From NCBI RefSeq assembly GCF_003367175.1, contig NZ_QRGA01000013.1:64230-128229 (forward strand): a stretch of DNA of 64,000 nt. Direction: 5' to 3'. Shown here in pieces: positions 28,014-37,293 of the stretch. Every line of letters starts with the position of its first letter. The stretch's first letter is position 1. Source of the stretch: Trinickia dinghuensis (GTDB lineage: Bacteria > Pseudomonadota > Gammaproteobacteria > Burkholderiales > Burkholderiaceae). The translations under genes were made by a program, and so were the position numbers. Under the pieces are notes generated by a model. That model searched no databases and was not told the DNA's origin. It saw nothing but the letters and a program-made list of their open reading frames with translations.

Positions 28014-29189
28014 TCACTTCTCGTAGACGGGCGACAGCATGCCGTGGTCGTCCACGCGAAAACGCGTGCCGCGCCACACCACCCCCGAGGAGCAGAAACT
28101 CGCCACATAGATCGCAAATTGTACGATGTCCCACACCGGCAGGCACAGCAGCCCTTGCGTTCTCGTTCCGTTATTCGTGGCGCGATCGACCTGCTTGACG
28201 AGTATCGCGCGCGCCAGCAGCGCGGCGCACGCCAACATCCAGGCCGCGCTCGCCCCTTCGCTGAACGCGACCGCGCATAGGGCAAGCGCGAACGGATGCA
28301 TCAGCACCGCGCCGAGATGGCCCCAGCGATCGGCGGCGCGTATCGTGCGGCTCCAGCGCAACTCGTGGCTGAAGAGCTTCGCGAACGTGTTTTCGACGCA
28401 GGCGTGCTGCACGATCAGCGACGGAATGGCGACCGTCTTGCCGCTGCGGCGCACGGCTTCTCCGACAGCGTGGTCTTCCGCCAAGTGATGCGCGAACTGG
28501 GCAAGGCCGCCGATACCTGCCAGCGTCTCGCGTGTCATCAAGATGGCCTGCCCGAAGCATGGCTTGGCTCGGCCGATCGCCAGCCCGGTTATCACGCCCG
28601 GGAGGAAATGGTAGTTGGTCATCGCGGCCGCGACACGCGGCCAGAAGCCCGGAGCGCACAGACCGCGATAGACGGTGGTCACGAGACCAACGCCGGGCTC
28701 CTGCAGCGTCCCGATCATATGACGAAGAAATGACTGCTCGACACGCACGTCGCTGTCGGCAAAACATAAAACGTCATGCTCGGCATAGTCGAGCATGTTG
28801 ACGAGATTCGCGATCTTCCGGTTCGGCCCATAAAGCCGGGCGTCCGTCACCACGGTCATCTTCGCTTGCGGATAGCGCGCGCGCAGCGCTTCGACCGCCT
28901 TGAGCGCATCGTCCTTGCGATCGTGGACACCGAAAAGATATTGGATCGGCCCCGGATAGTCCTGCTCGAAGAAGCTCGCGAGATGATCCGCCAGCTGCCA
29001 CTCGTCCCCATGCAGCGGCTTGACCAGCGTGATGCCGGGGAATCGCATCGGAACCGCCGCGGGGCGGGCGAAGAAACGGCCGGCCAGCGCACTCGCCAGC
29101 AGGGTATAAACGATGCCGAGTATGGCACCCGCCGCGCAAAGGACGGCGATCGTGTCGAACAGTATGCCTAGGATGTGCAACAGCGTCAT
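28014..29189 (-). CDS. hpnI: Hopanoid-associated glycosyltransferase HpnI
   Basis: Family-2 glycosyltransferase of 391 residues, ceramide-glucosyltransferase-like. It has an N-terminal membrane segment (ILFDTIAVLCAAGAILGIVY) and the catalytic core VTLVKPLHGDEWQLADHLAS-type start. The D-x-D-like CFADSDVRVEQSFL, the EDHAV motif and a Q/RxxRW-type HELRWSRTIRAADRW are present. HpnI adds N-acetylglucosamine to a bacteriohopanetetrol precursor. The ATG at 29189 is preceded by GAGG. The squalene cyclase genes are not in this window. Confidence 0.82.
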   Translation of the reverse strand: MTLLHILGILFDTIAVLCAAGAILGIVYTLLASALAGRFFARPAAVPMRFPGITLVKPLHGDEWQLADHLASFFEQDYPGPIQYLFGVHDRKDDALKAVEALRARYPQAKMTVVTDARLYGPNRKIANLVNMLDYAEHDVLCFADSDVRVEQSFLRHMIGTLQEPGVGLVTTVYRGLCAPGFWPRVAAAMTNYHFLPGVITGLAIGRAKPCFGQAILMTRETLAGIGGLAQFAHHLAEDHAVGEAVRRSGKTVAIPSLIVQHACVENTFAKLFSHELRWSRTIRAADRWGHLGAVLMHPFALALCAVAFSEGASAAWMLACAALLARAILVKQVDRATNNGTRTQGLLCLPVWDIVQFAIYVASFCSSGVVWRGTRFRVDDHGMLSPVYEK

Positions 29190-29311
29190 GTGCCTCGCTA
29201 CCCCAATACGCAAAAGGTGGGAATGTCGTTCCAACTCGCGCTTGACTGCTCGATCCGACGAGCCGGCAAAGCCGGCCATCGGGCGGTTTCATCCTACCGG
29301 GATTGGATGAA

Positions 29312-29340
29312 GAAAGCCACCGGCGGGGCCGGTGGCTTTC
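29312..29340 (-). terminator. Intrinsic terminator after the ClC gene
   Basis: Arms GAAAGCCACCGGC and GCCGGTGGCTTTC form a 13-bp stem with a 3-nt loop, 46 bp beyond the ClC stop. On the minus strand it is followed by TTCATCC. It separates the ClC gene from hpnI. Confidence 0.75.
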
Positions 29341-29386
29341 GTTACCGATGTAATCGAAGAGGCAATGGGCTCCATCGGCTACATCG

Positions 29387-31270
29387 TCACTCCTGCCGTA
29401 CGACCGTCGATTTGGTCTTGCGTTCCGCGCCCGGTGCATCTTCTCGCGCCGTGATCTTTTGCCGAACGACGCCGACGGCCTCCTTCGACGCGTCTTCGTC
29501 CTTGTGAGGCGAAGCGGCCTCGCTGCTGGTGGTCGTCCAAAGGTGCCGGAACTGTTCGCGTTCGCGCTCCTCGGAGAAAACGGCCGTCGACGGCTTGAGC
29601 AGGTCGAACCGCGACACGATGCCGAGCAGACGGAACGTCTTTTCTTCCACCACAGGAACGCGATCGAGTCCCTTCACCGCGAAACGAGCCGCCACGTTTC
29701 TGCACGTCTCGCCCGGCAGGGCGACCTCGGGTACCGATCCAGCAAACAACGTACCAACCGGCGCCTCGATGTTCTGAGCGGCAAGCCGATCGAGCAGCGC
29801 CCGATCCACGATCCCCAGGAGCGCGCCGGCGGCGTCGACGACAGGAAAAGCGCGGAACTTCTGGTGCGCGCCGAAGTGGTCGTTCAGCACGTCGGCCACG
29901 ATGGTTTTCGCATCGATCGTCGCGACGTTGCGCGACATGACTTCCTCGACGTAATGCCGCTCGAGCGGATCGATGCTGTACTCGCGGTAGATGTGATAGC
30001 CGCGCCGCGCGATCTTCTCCGTGAGAATCGAGCGGCGCATGAGCAAGACGGTGAACCCATACGCGACCGATGCCGCGGCCAGCAGGGGCAGCAACGCGTT
30101 CGCATCGCCGGTCAGCTCGAATGCGAAGACCGCCGCCATGATCGGCGCGCGCATCATGCCGCCGAGCGCCGCGGCCATGAAGATGAGCGGCCACACCGCG
30201 GGGTCGCCGCCCGGCATGTAGGGCCCGACGATGGCGCCCACGCCGGCGCCCATCATGAGCAGCGGCGCCAACACCCCGCCCGACGTGCCCGACGCCAGCG
30301 CGATAACCCAAATGATCGCCTTGATGACGACGATCGACACCACGGCGTGCATCACGAGGTGGCCTTGCAGCAGATCGCCGATGACGTCGTAGCCGACGCC
30401 GAGCGTGCGCGGCTGAAAGTAGCCGCCGATGCCGACGACGATCGCACCCAGCGCCGGCCACCACATCCAATGGATCGGCAGCTTGCCGAACGTGTCCTCG
30501 ACCTTGTAGAGCCACGTGGACAAGCCCCACGACAGTGCGCCGGCGATCACGCCCGCGACGGCCGACGACAAAAGACCGATCGGGCCGAGCACGGCGGTAT
30601 GCAACGGAAACAAAGGCCCCGACCCGAGCAGCAGCGGCCGTGTAAATCCGGCCACCGCGCATGCGATGGCGACCGGCAGCAGGCTGCGCGGCCGCAATTC
30701 GAACAGCAGCAGTTCGATCGCGAGCAGCACCGATGCAACCGGCGTACCGAACACCGCGGTCATGCCCGCGACGGCGCCGGCCACCAGCAGCGCCTTTCTT
30801 TCGGCACTCGTCAGACGGAAATACTGGGCGATGAGCGAACCGATCGCACCGCCGGTCATGATGATCGGGCCTTCCGCGCCGAACGGCCCGCCGCTGCCGA
30901 TCGCGATCGCCGAGGCGAGCGGTTTGAGCACGGCCACCTTCGGCGACATCTTGCTCTTGCCGAACAGGATGGCTTCGATGGCTTCCGGAATGCCGTGGCC
31001 GCGAACCTGCTCCGAGCCGTAACGGGCGATCACCCCCACGAGCAGCCCGCCGACCACCGGCACAACGACGACAATCCAGCCGAGCGCATTCCCCGACGGG
31101 GAATGGTTCGCCGTCGAGATCTGCTGGAAAAAGAACAGGTTCGTGAAAAATCGAATCAAGTGCAGAAGAAAATCCGCCGCAATCGTACTCAATGCGCCGC
31201 CGGCGGCAGCGATCGCGCTGATACGCAAAAGTCGGACGTCTGTTGCGAAATCGCCCTTGTCATCGCTCAT
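29387..31270 (-). CDS. ClC-family chloride channel/antiporter with CBS domains
   Basis: Membrane protein of 627 residues. The ClC selectivity-filter motifs are GSGGPFGAEGPIIMTGG and GTSGGVLAPLLMMGAG, with about 10-12 hydrophobic helices. Two CBS domains follow (VEEVMSRNVATIDAKTIVAD and VPEVALPGETCRNVAARF). The tail is hydrophilic and Lys/Glu-rich. The first motif has GGPFG where GSGIP is typical. Starts at 31270 (MSDDKG) or 31276 (MFMSD) are both possible; AAGGG is 6 nt from the former. CBS domains usually sense adenine nucleotides or ionic strength. Confidence 0.9.
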   Translation of the reverse strand: MSDDKGDFATDVRLLRISAIAAAGGALSTIAADFLLHLIRFFTNLFFFQQISTANHSPSGNALGWIVVVVPVVGGLLVGVIARYGSEQVRGHGIPEAIEAILFGKSKMSPKVAVLKPLASAIAIGSGGPFGAEGPIIMTGGAIGSLIAQYFRLTSAERKALLVAGAVAGMTAVFGTPVASVLLAIELLLFELRPRSLLPVAIACAVAGFTRPLLLGSGPLFPLHTAVLGPIGLLSSAVAGVIAGALSWGLSTWLYKVEDTFGKLPIHWMWWPALGAIVVGIGGYFQPRTLGVGYDVIGDLLQGHLVMHAVVSIVVIKAIIWVIALASGTSGGVLAPLLMMGAGVGAIVGPYMPGGDPAVWPLIFMAAALGGMMRAPIMAAVFAFELTGDANALLPLLAAASVAYGFTVLLMRRSILTEKIARRGYHIYREYSIDPLERHYVEEVMSRNVATIDAKTIVADVLNDHFGAHQKFRAFPVVDAAGALLGIVDRALLDRLAAQNIEAPVGTLFAGSVPEVALPGETCRNVAARFAVKGLDRVPVVEEKTFRLLGIVSRFDLLKPSTAVFSEEREREQFRHLWTTTSSEAASPHKDEDASKEAVGVVRQKITAREDAPGAERKTKSTVVRQE

Positions 31271-31321
31271 GAACATCCCTTGTCGAAGGGCCGAACAACT
31301 CCGGCCGGTGGCGCTATATAT

Positions 31322-31334
31322 ATCACAGTGTGAT
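31322..31334. promoter_or_regulatory. ATCACA-g-TGTGAT palindrome upstream of the ClC gene
   Basis: A perfect 13-nt palindrome about 50 bp upstream of the ClC start, next to an AT-rich CTATATATATC stretch that may be the promoter. The half sites resemble CRP/FNR-family half sites. The regulator is unknown. Confidence 0.45.
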
Positions 31335-31500
31335 GTATTGTGCGCAACACATTGGAGCCTGCCGCACGCCCGACCCATGCGCCCGGCGGCGATGGTGCAG
31401 CGCCGCGTACGGGTCGCGCCACGTCGCCTCGAGGGTTGCCGCAACAAGCATTCCACAAGGAAATATTAGGCGCGATGAAAGGATTTCGTTAGTGGTGCTG

Positions 31501-31525
31501 GGCCGCCGGCGCTCGGCCGGCGGCC
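31501..31525 (-). terminator. Hairpin after the porin gene
   Basis: GGCCGCCGGC and GCCGGCGGCC pair in a 10-bp GC stem with a 5-nt loop, 19 bp beyond the porin stop on the minus strand. No T-run follows. Confidence 0.5.
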
Positions 31526-31544
31526 TGCATTGGACCGGCGTCGA

Positions 31545-32693
31545 TCAGAACCGGTGTCTCAGGTCCACTTGAAGCAGCGTTTGCGAGGCCGCGCCGTCAG
31601 TGCCATAGGAGCCGATCGTCGCCTTGGCGGCCTGCGTGCCGCCGTTCGCGAGGCGCTGCGTTCCGCTCGCACGCTGATAGGCCGCCTGCAAATAGATATC
31701 GGTACGCTTCGACAATAGGTAGTCCGCGCCGAGACTCGCTTGGTTGTACTTCGCGGACGTGTCGCCCGATGCCGCGGTATAGGCGTACCCGGCCACCATC
31801 ATGAACGCCGGTGCGAACTGGTAGGCGACGAACGCCTTGCCGTTGTTGAATTGCTCGGTCGTCGCATACGTCGATTCGCCGTCGGGCCGGAAGGCCGAGT
31901 GGCTGTAGGAGCCGCCGACGGTCAGCTTCTGCCATACGTACTGGGTGCCGATCTGTGCGATGGCCAGCGTATGCGCGCTCTGGTAGGCATTGTTGATCGA
32001 GCCGCCGTCGAACAGCGAATCGGCCGACGATCCCACCCAGCCCGTGCGGGCCGCGCCCGTTGCGGTGCTGGGATTGGTCGCCTGGAAATAGCTCGCGGCA
32101 ACGCCCAGCGGGCCTTGGTTGTAGCTGATGCCCCCGCTGTACGAATACCCCTGCCCGATGTGCCCCGCCAGCCCGCTGAAGCCATACGTGCCTTCGACAC
32201 GCCATCCGGCAAAGCTCGGGCTCACATACTTGACCGAGTTCGACTGGCGCAGCGAGTTGTCGTTGTTGTCGACGTCGCCCGGTGTGGTGAATGCCGAGCC
32301 GTAGTTGTCGGCCGAGATCGCTTGGACCATGTCGACCGACGCATCGTATTGGCGGCCGAACGTGACGGTGCCCCAGGTCGTGCTGTTCAGGCCGAACCTG
32401 GCCTGCCGGTTGAACAGCGTGTTATTCGAACCGAGCTTGCCGTTCGCGGCGTTGAAACCGTTCTCCAACTGCATGACCGTCGACAAGCCGCCGCCAAGAT
32501 CCTCCGTCCCCTTCAAGCCCCAACGGCTTCCTGCCAGGTTGCCCCAGACGCCGCCCTGATCCGTCTTGATGTAGCCGAGGAACGTGTAGTCCATGATGCC
32601 GTAGAGCGTCATGGAACTTTGTGCGTGAGCCGATCCGATATTAATTAGGAATCCTAAACAAACTAAACGCGAAAAAACCGACCTCTTGAGCAT
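31545..32693 (-). CDS. Outer-membrane porin (Burkholderia OpcP/OmpC-like)
   Basis: Porin of 382 residues. A signal peptide (VFSRLVCLGFLINIGSAHA) is followed by QSSMTLYGIMDYTFLGYIKT. Porin motifs are WGLKGTEDLGGGLSTVMQLE, FGLNSTTWGTVTFGRQYD and the C-terminal VDLRHRF. GGAGACG precedes the ATG. It is the last gene of the run GntR, CGS-like enzyme, sugar-binding protein, porin (78 bp after the latter). It probably serves as the outer-membrane entry for the substrate of that importer. Confidence 0.93.
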   Translation of the reverse strand: MLKRSVFSRLVCLGFLINIGSAHAQSSMTLYGIMDYTFLGYIKTDQGGVWGNLAGSRWGLKGTEDLGGGLSTVMQLENGFNAANGKLGSNNTLFNRQARFGLNSTTWGTVTFGRQYDASVDMVQAISADNYGSAFTTPGDVDNNDNSLRQSNSVKYVSPSFAGWRVEGTYGFSGLAGHIGQGYSYSGGISYNQGPLGVAASYFQATNPSTATGAARTGWVGSSADSLFDGGSINNAYQSAHTLAIAQIGTQYVWQKLTVGGSYSHSAFRPDGESTYATTEQFNNGKAFVAYQFAPAFMMVAGYAYTAASGDTSAKYNQASLGADYLLSKRTDIYLQAAYQRASGTQRLANGGTQAAKATIGSYGTDGAASQTLLQVDLRHRF

Positions 32694-32771
32694 TGCATCG
32701 TCTCCAAATTGGACTGTTCTATCGAATAGCGGAATCGTGGAAGAGCGGAATCGGGCCTTTCAGCCCGTCGA

Positions 32772-34034
32772 TCACCGACCCGCCAGCTGCTTCTGTCTTG
32801 CCTTCGTCAAATAGTTGGCCCACTGCGTATTCATTTCGGCCGGCGAAATCTGGCCGAGCAGCGTCTGCTGTCCGTACTTCGTGACGAGCATCGAATCGAA
32901 ATAGGCGTAGCCGGGCACGTCCTCGGGCAACATGGTGGGCACCTGGTTCTTGTCGTCCAGTTCGTCGAACCACGCCTTGTACTGCTCCTTCGCGTAAAAC
33001 GGATCTTTGGCCGCGCTCTTGTAGATCGGCAAAGCGCCCGTACGCTTGTTCCAAACCAGATTGCCGGCCGGATCGTCGAGCGTCTGAATCAGCTTCCAGG
33101 CCAGCGGCTTGTGCGTGCTCGCCGCCATGATCGACCACCCCGCGAAGCCCATGATCGGGAACGACTTGCCCGAGGGCCCAGTCGGCATCGGGGCGACGCC
33201 GTATTGGTCCGGGCTCATCCGCTGCGCGATCGCGATCAGCGAATCGGGATCTTGATCGAGCATCGCGCAAGTGCCCGAGTAGAATCCGGCGACCACTTCG
33301 TTGAAGCCCCAGTTGACGCTGTCTTTCGGCGCGAGCCCCTGTTTGTAGAGATTCGCGAACCAGGTCGTTCCCTTGACCCAGGCCGGATCGGCCAGCGTGG
33401 ACTTGCCGTCCGCGGTGAAGAACGTGTTGCTGCCGCCTGCAGTCGCGCCGAACATCATCCAGCTGGTCGTGGCGCCGGTGCCGCCGCGCAGGCAGTAGCC
33501 GTATTTGCCCGGCAGCGCCGAGATCCGTTTCGCGTCCGCGACGAACTCGTCGGTCGTGCGCGGCGGCTCGGCAATGCCGGCTTGCTTGAACAACACCTTG
33601 TTGTAGAACAGCGCTCTCAGGTAAAAGCCATAGGGCAGCACATAGGCCGTCTTGTTCACGTTGCGCGCGCTCTCCAGCGCACGCGCGTTGAGGTCGGCGG
33701 TGGCATTCCATTTGGCCAGATACGGCTCGAGGCTCTCGAGCTCATGGTTGCCGGCGTAGAGCGACAGCCACCGGTCGGGCATCTCCACCACGTCGGGCGA
33801 ATCGCCGGCCGATACCATCGTCGCGAATTTCTCGAACGCTTGCCCCCACGGCAGCGACGTGATTTCCACATGCGTGCCGGGATTGTTCTTTTCGAACGAA
33901 GCGACGAGCCCTTGCAGCGTCTCGGTTCGCTCGGGACTCGTCAGCACTTCCACGAGCTTGATCGTGGTATCCGCGTGGGCATACGCGCCGGCAAGCGCGC
34001 AGACAGCACCGGCGATCAGCAGTTTCTTCGGCAT
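32772..34034 (-). CDS. Sugar-type ABC substrate-binding protein (CUT1)
   Basis: Periplasmic solute-binding protein family 1, 420 residues. The signal peptide is KKLLIAGAVCALAGAYAHA. Family features are FEKNNPGTHVEITSLPWGQA, DVVEMPDRWL, LPYGFYLRALFYNKVLFKQA and SFPIMGFAGWSI. The start at 34034 (MPKKLL) follows GAGGAG; the longer frame to 34088 reads into the intergenic gap. It pairs with the MalK-like ATPase and two permeases at 36.2-39.1 kb. It is 22 bp downstream of the CGS-like gene. The sugar is not identifiable. Confidence 0.9.
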   Translation of the reverse strand: MPKKLLIAGAVCALAGAYAHADTTIKLVEVLTSPERTETLQGLVASFEKNNPGTHVEITSLPWGQAFEKFATMVSAGDSPDVVEMPDRWLSLYAGNHELESLEPYLAKWNATADLNARALESARNVNKTAYVLPYGFYLRALFYNKVLFKQAGIAEPPRTTDEFVADAKRISALPGKYGYCLRGGTGATTSWMMFGATAGGSNTFFTADGKSTLADPAWVKGTTWFANLYKQGLAPKDSVNWGFNEVVAGFYSGTCAMLDQDPDSLIAIAQRMSPDQYGVAPMPTGPSGKSFPIMGFAGWSIMAASTHKPLAWKLIQTLDDPAGNLVWNKRTGALPIYKSAAKDPFYAKEQYKAWFDELDDKNQVPTMLPEDVPGYAYFDSMLVTKYGQQTLLGQISPAEMNTQWANYLTKARQKQLAGR

Positions 34035-34056
34035 TTCAGTCAGTCTCCTCTTCGAT

Positions 34057-35253
34057 TTACCGCGGTTGAGCAACGCGTGCCAATGCAAGGGCTTGAGCGA
34101 TGTCGGCCCAAAGCGCCTCGGTCCCCTCGAGCCCGATATGAAGGCGGATCACGCTCGAAGTCACATTGAAATCGATCACCGAGTTCGGCCCGGCAGCCTG
34201 ACGCCTGGCTACGAGCGCGGGCACCACGAGGCTCTCATGGCCGCCCCAGCTGACACCGAGCTTGATGAGGCGCAGCGCGTCGCAGAACACGGCGACGTCG
34301 ATCGTCTCGTCGACCGAAAACGAAAACAGCCCCGACGTTCCGGTCAGGCCAGCGGGCAAGTCCGACTCGAGCCGCGGATGATGAACCTGCGTCACGCCCG
34401 GCTCTTCGGAAAGGCGCCGCGCGATCGTCAGCGCCGCCGCTTCGTGCGCCTTCAACCGCAACGGCAGCGTGCGCAGCCCGCGCAGCAGGAGCCAGGCATC
34501 GAACGGGGCGAGCTTCGCGCCGATATAAGGACAAACGGTGCGGCGAATCCAGTCGATGAGTTCTCGCCGGCCGGCCACCACGCCGGCAACCGTATCGCTA
34601 TGGCCGCTGATGTATTTCGTCGCGGAATGCAGCACGAGGTCCACGCCGAGCTTCAAAGGCTGCTGGAAAATCGGCGTGGCGCACGAGTTGTCGATCATGG
34701 AAAGCGCGCCGTGCCGATGCGCCATCGACGCCAGCGCGCCGACATCGTGCGCCTGCATGAGCCAGCTCGTCGGGCTCTCGAGATAGAGCAGCCTCGCGCC
34801 CGGCAGCGCCGCTTCCACGGCCGCATGGTCCGCGCCGTCGACGTACGTGACCGACACACCCCATGCCTTCAGAAACGTCTCGAAGAAACGGTATGCGTCC
34901 GGGTAGACGCAGCGCACGCAGACGATGCGGTCGCCGGGCGAGACGAACGCCAGGACGGTGCCCGAAATCGCCGCCATGCCCGAAGCGAACCCGATCGCGT
35001 CATCGGCCAATTCGAGCATCGCGATCTTGCGCTCGAACAGCGTGACCGTCGGATTGGTCGTGCGCGAGTAGACATTGCGGCTCAATTCGCCCGCGTACAT
35101 GCGGGACATTTCATCAACGGTGCCGAACGTGAAGAGCGAGGTCTGCACGATCGGCGGCACGACGGCGTCGTAAGGCTGCGCATCGTCGTGGGCGAGCACG
35201 AGCTGTGCGTACGCCAAAGCGTCGCCCGAGTGCGGCGACAGGTTGTCGATCAT
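34057..35253 (-). CDS. Cystathionine gamma-synthase/lyase-family PLP enzyme
   Basis: Trans-sulfuration-family enzyme of 398 residues. PLP motifs are NVYSRTTNPT, FASGMAAISGTVLAF, the Asp loop SMIDNSCATPIFQQPL, and the Schiff-base Lys in LHSATKYISGHSD. These enzymes do beta/gamma-elimination or replacement on Cys-, Met- or homoserine-type substrates. It overlaps the upstream regulator by 4 nt (ATGA) and lies 22 bp before the sugar-binding protein gene. It is therefore probably part of the catabolism of an imported compound, not of methionine biosynthesis. The substrate is unknown. Confidence 0.88.
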   Translation of the reverse strand: MIDNLSPHSGDALAYAQLVLAHDDAQPYDAVVPPIVQTSLFTFGTVDEMSRMYAGELSRNVYSRTTNPTVTLFERKIAMLELADDAIGFASGMAAISGTVLAFVSPGDRIVCVRCVYPDAYRFFETFLKAWGVSVTYVDGADHAAVEAALPGARLLYLESPTSWLMQAHDVGALASMAHRHGALSMIDNSCATPIFQQPLKLGVDLVLHSATKYISGHSDTVAGVVAGRRELIDWIRRTVCPYIGAKLAPFDAWLLLRGLRTLPLRLKAHEAAALTIARRLSEEPGVTQVHHPRLESDLPAGLTGTSGLFSFSVDETIDVAVFCDALRLIKLGVSWGGHESLVVPALVARRQAAGPNSVIDFNVTSSVIRLHIGLEGTEALWADIAQALALARVAQPR

Positions 35254-35990
35254 TTGGACATTTCCTTGATGTCGTCTTCGACCACGGCGAGGATGTCGAG
35301 CGTCTTTTGGCGCGCAAGCGCCGCGTCGCCATCGCGGATCGCATCGAATAGCTCTCGATGGAATCGGAATGAGCGGTGCGCGAAATCCGGCCGGTCGAAT
35401 GGTTCTTTGAAGAAGCTGTCGAAAGCGTCTTGCATCTGTTCCAGCAGTTGGCGAAACAGCGGGTTGTGCGTCGCGTCGTAGATCGCGAGGTGAAAGCGCC
35501 GATCCTCGTCGCCCGCCCCGCCCTCTGCCCGATGGCGCCGCTCCATGATGTCGAGCGCCTGCTCGATCTTCGCGATGTCCTTGCGCGTCGCCCGCACCGC
35601 GGCCACCGCGCTGGCTTCGCCTTCGAGCCCCCGGCGCACTTCGAGCGTCAGCATCAGCTTGTCCCGCACCACGGCCGTGCCAGGATCGATCGTCAGCGGA
35701 ACGTGGATCGTCTCGCTCGAAATCGCGCGCAACAGATACGTGCCGCTGCCTTGCCGCGATTCGACGATGCCGCGCGCCTGGAATTGCCGAATCACCTCAC
35801 GGACAGTCGATCGGCCCACCCCTAACGTTTCCATCAATTCACGCTCCGTCGGCAGACGATCGCCGGGTTGGAGACCGGATCGGCCGATCCACTCCGCCAG
35901 CGATTCGGCGACAGCGCTCGTTCGATCCGTCACGGTGATGCGCGCAAGCGAAGGCTTGCCTGGCGCACGGCTTTGCGAAGATTGGGACAT
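35250..35990 (-). CDS. GntR-family (FadR/FCD) transcriptional regulator
   Basis: Regulator of 246 residues. The winged helix is at about 20-90 (LAEWIGRSGLQPGDRLPTER, LGVGRSTVREVIRQFQARGI, RQGSGTYL). An all-helical FCD domain follows (LEVRRGLEGEASAVAAVRAT, DRRFHLAIYDATHNPLFRQL, HRELFDAIRDGDAALAR). It resembles PdhR/LldR/DgoR-type regulators. AGGAG precedes the ATG. It is the first gene of the operon with the CGS-like enzyme. Candidate operator copies lie at 36044-36057 and 39184-39197. Confidence 0.9.
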   Translation of the reverse strand: MSQSSQSRAPGKPSLARITVTDRTSAVAESLAEWIGRSGLQPGDRLPTERELMETLGVGRSTVREVIRQFQARGIVESRQGSGTYLLRAISSETIHVPLTIDPGTAVVRDKLMLTLEVRRGLEGEASAVAAVRATRKDIAKIEQALDIMERRHRAEGGAGDEDRRFHLAIYDATHNPLFRQLLEQMQDAFDSFFKEPFDRPDFAHRSFRFHRELFDAIRDGDAALARQKTLDILAVVEDDIKEMSK

Positions 35991-36043
35991 GGCATGGGCT
36001 CCTGTTGATATTCCCCGTGCTCGACGGCTGAACGGCCATTGAG

Positions 36044-36057
36044 CAGATATCAGACCA
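36044..36057 (-). promoter_or_regulatory. Candidate FadR-type operator TGGTCTGATATCTG
   Basis: On the minus strand TGGTCTGATATCTG lies 53 bp upstream of the GntR start. It matches 12 of 14 positions of the site before the permease operon at 39184-39197. TGGTCTGA is close to known PdhR/FadR half sites (TGGTNNNACCA class). Confidence 0.6.
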
Positions 36058-36154
36058 TTTTATAACGAGCACTTGCCCCCACTGCTGGCTTGGCGCCGTT
36101 ACGGGTCGGGTTCGGTCATCGCTACGCTCCTTTGCAAGTCCTGCTCGCTCATTT

Positions 36155-36178
36155 CCCCTGTACCCCTATACCCCTGTA
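36155..36178 (+). repeat. Three tandem 8-bp units CCCCTRTA
   Basis: CCCCTGTA, CCCCTATA and CCCCTGTA follow each other without spacer. They lie in the 225-bp gap between the ATPase stop and the GntR promoter, and a looser CTC/ACC-rich run continues to about 36210. Function unknown. Confidence 0.7.
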
Positions 36179-36215
36179 CTCCGTTACCTCAGCACCTCAC
36201 CACCTCATCGCTGCG

Positions 36216-37289
36216 TCATGCCACGCGTATTCGCTGCCCGCTGTCGGGATCGAACAACAGCACGTCGGCCGGGTCGATCCGCAACCCCACGATCTCGCCC
36301 GCGTTCGGCGCGGCGAGGTTCGTCATGAAGATCGTCATCGGCTGCCCGTGACAGTCGAGATGAACAATGACGCCAAGCCCCGTCGTCTCGACGTTTTCTA
36401 CGCGTGCCGTGAGATTCGGCGAGAGCGGGGACAGCACGATGCGTTCGGGCCTCAGACCGACCGTCACGCTCTGACCTTCGGCGCCTGCCATCGCTCGCCC
36501 GGACAACCTCAGAAAATGCCCTGCAATCGTCACGAGGCTCCGGTCCCCGGTCAGCTCGCCCTTCAAAAAATTCATCGCCGGCGAGCCGATGAATCCGGCG
36601 ACGAAGACGTTGGCGGGATCGTCGTAAAGCTCGCGCGGCGGCCCGATCTGCTGAATATCGCCGGCATGGAGCGCAACGATGCGATCGGCCATCGTCATCG
36701 CTTCGATCTGATCGTGCGTGACGTAAATCGAGGTCGCCCCTAGGTCGCGTTGCAGTTTGCGGATCTCGTAGCGCATCTGCTCGCGCAGGCGTGCGTCGAG
36801 ATTCGAGAGCGGTTCGTCGAACAGAAAGGCTTGCGGCTGCCGCACGATCGCACGCCCCATCGCGACGCGCTGCCTTTGCCCGCCGGACAGATCGCGCGGC
36901 TTGCGTCCCAGCAAGCGGTTAAGGCCCAGCTTGGCGCTCGCCGCGTTGACGGATTCCTCGATGCGCTGCTCGGCGGTCTTGCGCAGCTTCAACGTGAAGC
37001 GCATGTTGTCCGCGACGCTCATGTGCGGATAAAGCGCGTATGACTGAAACACCATCGCCAGATCGCGATCTCTCGGCGGCAACTCGTTGACGAGGCGATT
37101 GCCGATCCGGATGTGCCCCTCCCCGACGCTTTCCAACCCGGCAATCATGCGTAGCAGCGTGGATTTTCCGCAGCCTGACGGCCCCACGAGGACGATGAAT
37201 TCGCCGCTGCGAATCTCGATGTCGATGTTGCGAAGGACCGGCACGTCGCCGTAGTGCTTGCTCACCCCTTCGATTGAAATCGCTGTCAT
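36216..37289 (-). CDS. ABC transporter ATP-binding protein (MalK/UgpC type)
   Basis: Sugar importer ATPase of 357 residues. Walker A is VGPSGCGKSTLLRM, the Q-loop is MVFQSYALYPHMSV, the signature is LSGGQRQRVAMGRA, Walker B is AFLFDEPLSNLDA, and the switch His is in YVTHDQIEAM. A C-terminal TOBE/regulatory domain of about 110 residues ends DVLLFDPDSGQRIRVA. It is last in the order permease, permease, ATPase, with 4-bp gaps or less. Confidence 0.92.
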   Translation of the reverse strand: MTAISIEGVSKHYGDVPVLRNIDIEIRSGEFIVLVGPSGCGKSTLLRMIAGLESVGEGHIRIGNRLVNELPPRDRDLAMVFQSYALYPHMSVADNMRFTLKLRKTAEQRIEESVNAASAKLGLNRLLGRKPRDLSGGQRQRVAMGRAIVRQPQAFLFDEPLSNLDARLREQMRYEIRKLQRDLGATSIYVTHDQIEAMTMADRIVALHAGDIQQIGPPRELYDDPANVFVAGFIGSPAMNFLKGELTGDRSLVTIAGHFLRLSGRAMAGAEGQSVTVGLRPERIVLSPLSPNLTARVENVETTGLGVIVHLDCHGQPMTIFMTNLAAPNAGEIVGLRIDPADVLLFDPDSGQRIRVA

Positions 37290-37293
37290 GCTT

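Noticed and set aside
29459-31333. 624-codon plus-strand frame opposite the ClC gene
   Set aside because: Extreme Arg/His/Asp composition and complete overlap with a well-supported membrane protein gene.
34057-35253. Assignment as metB or metC (methionine biosynthesis)
   Set aside because: Operon context with a FadR-like regulator, sugar importer and porin points to catabolism; sequence alone cannot fix the substrate.
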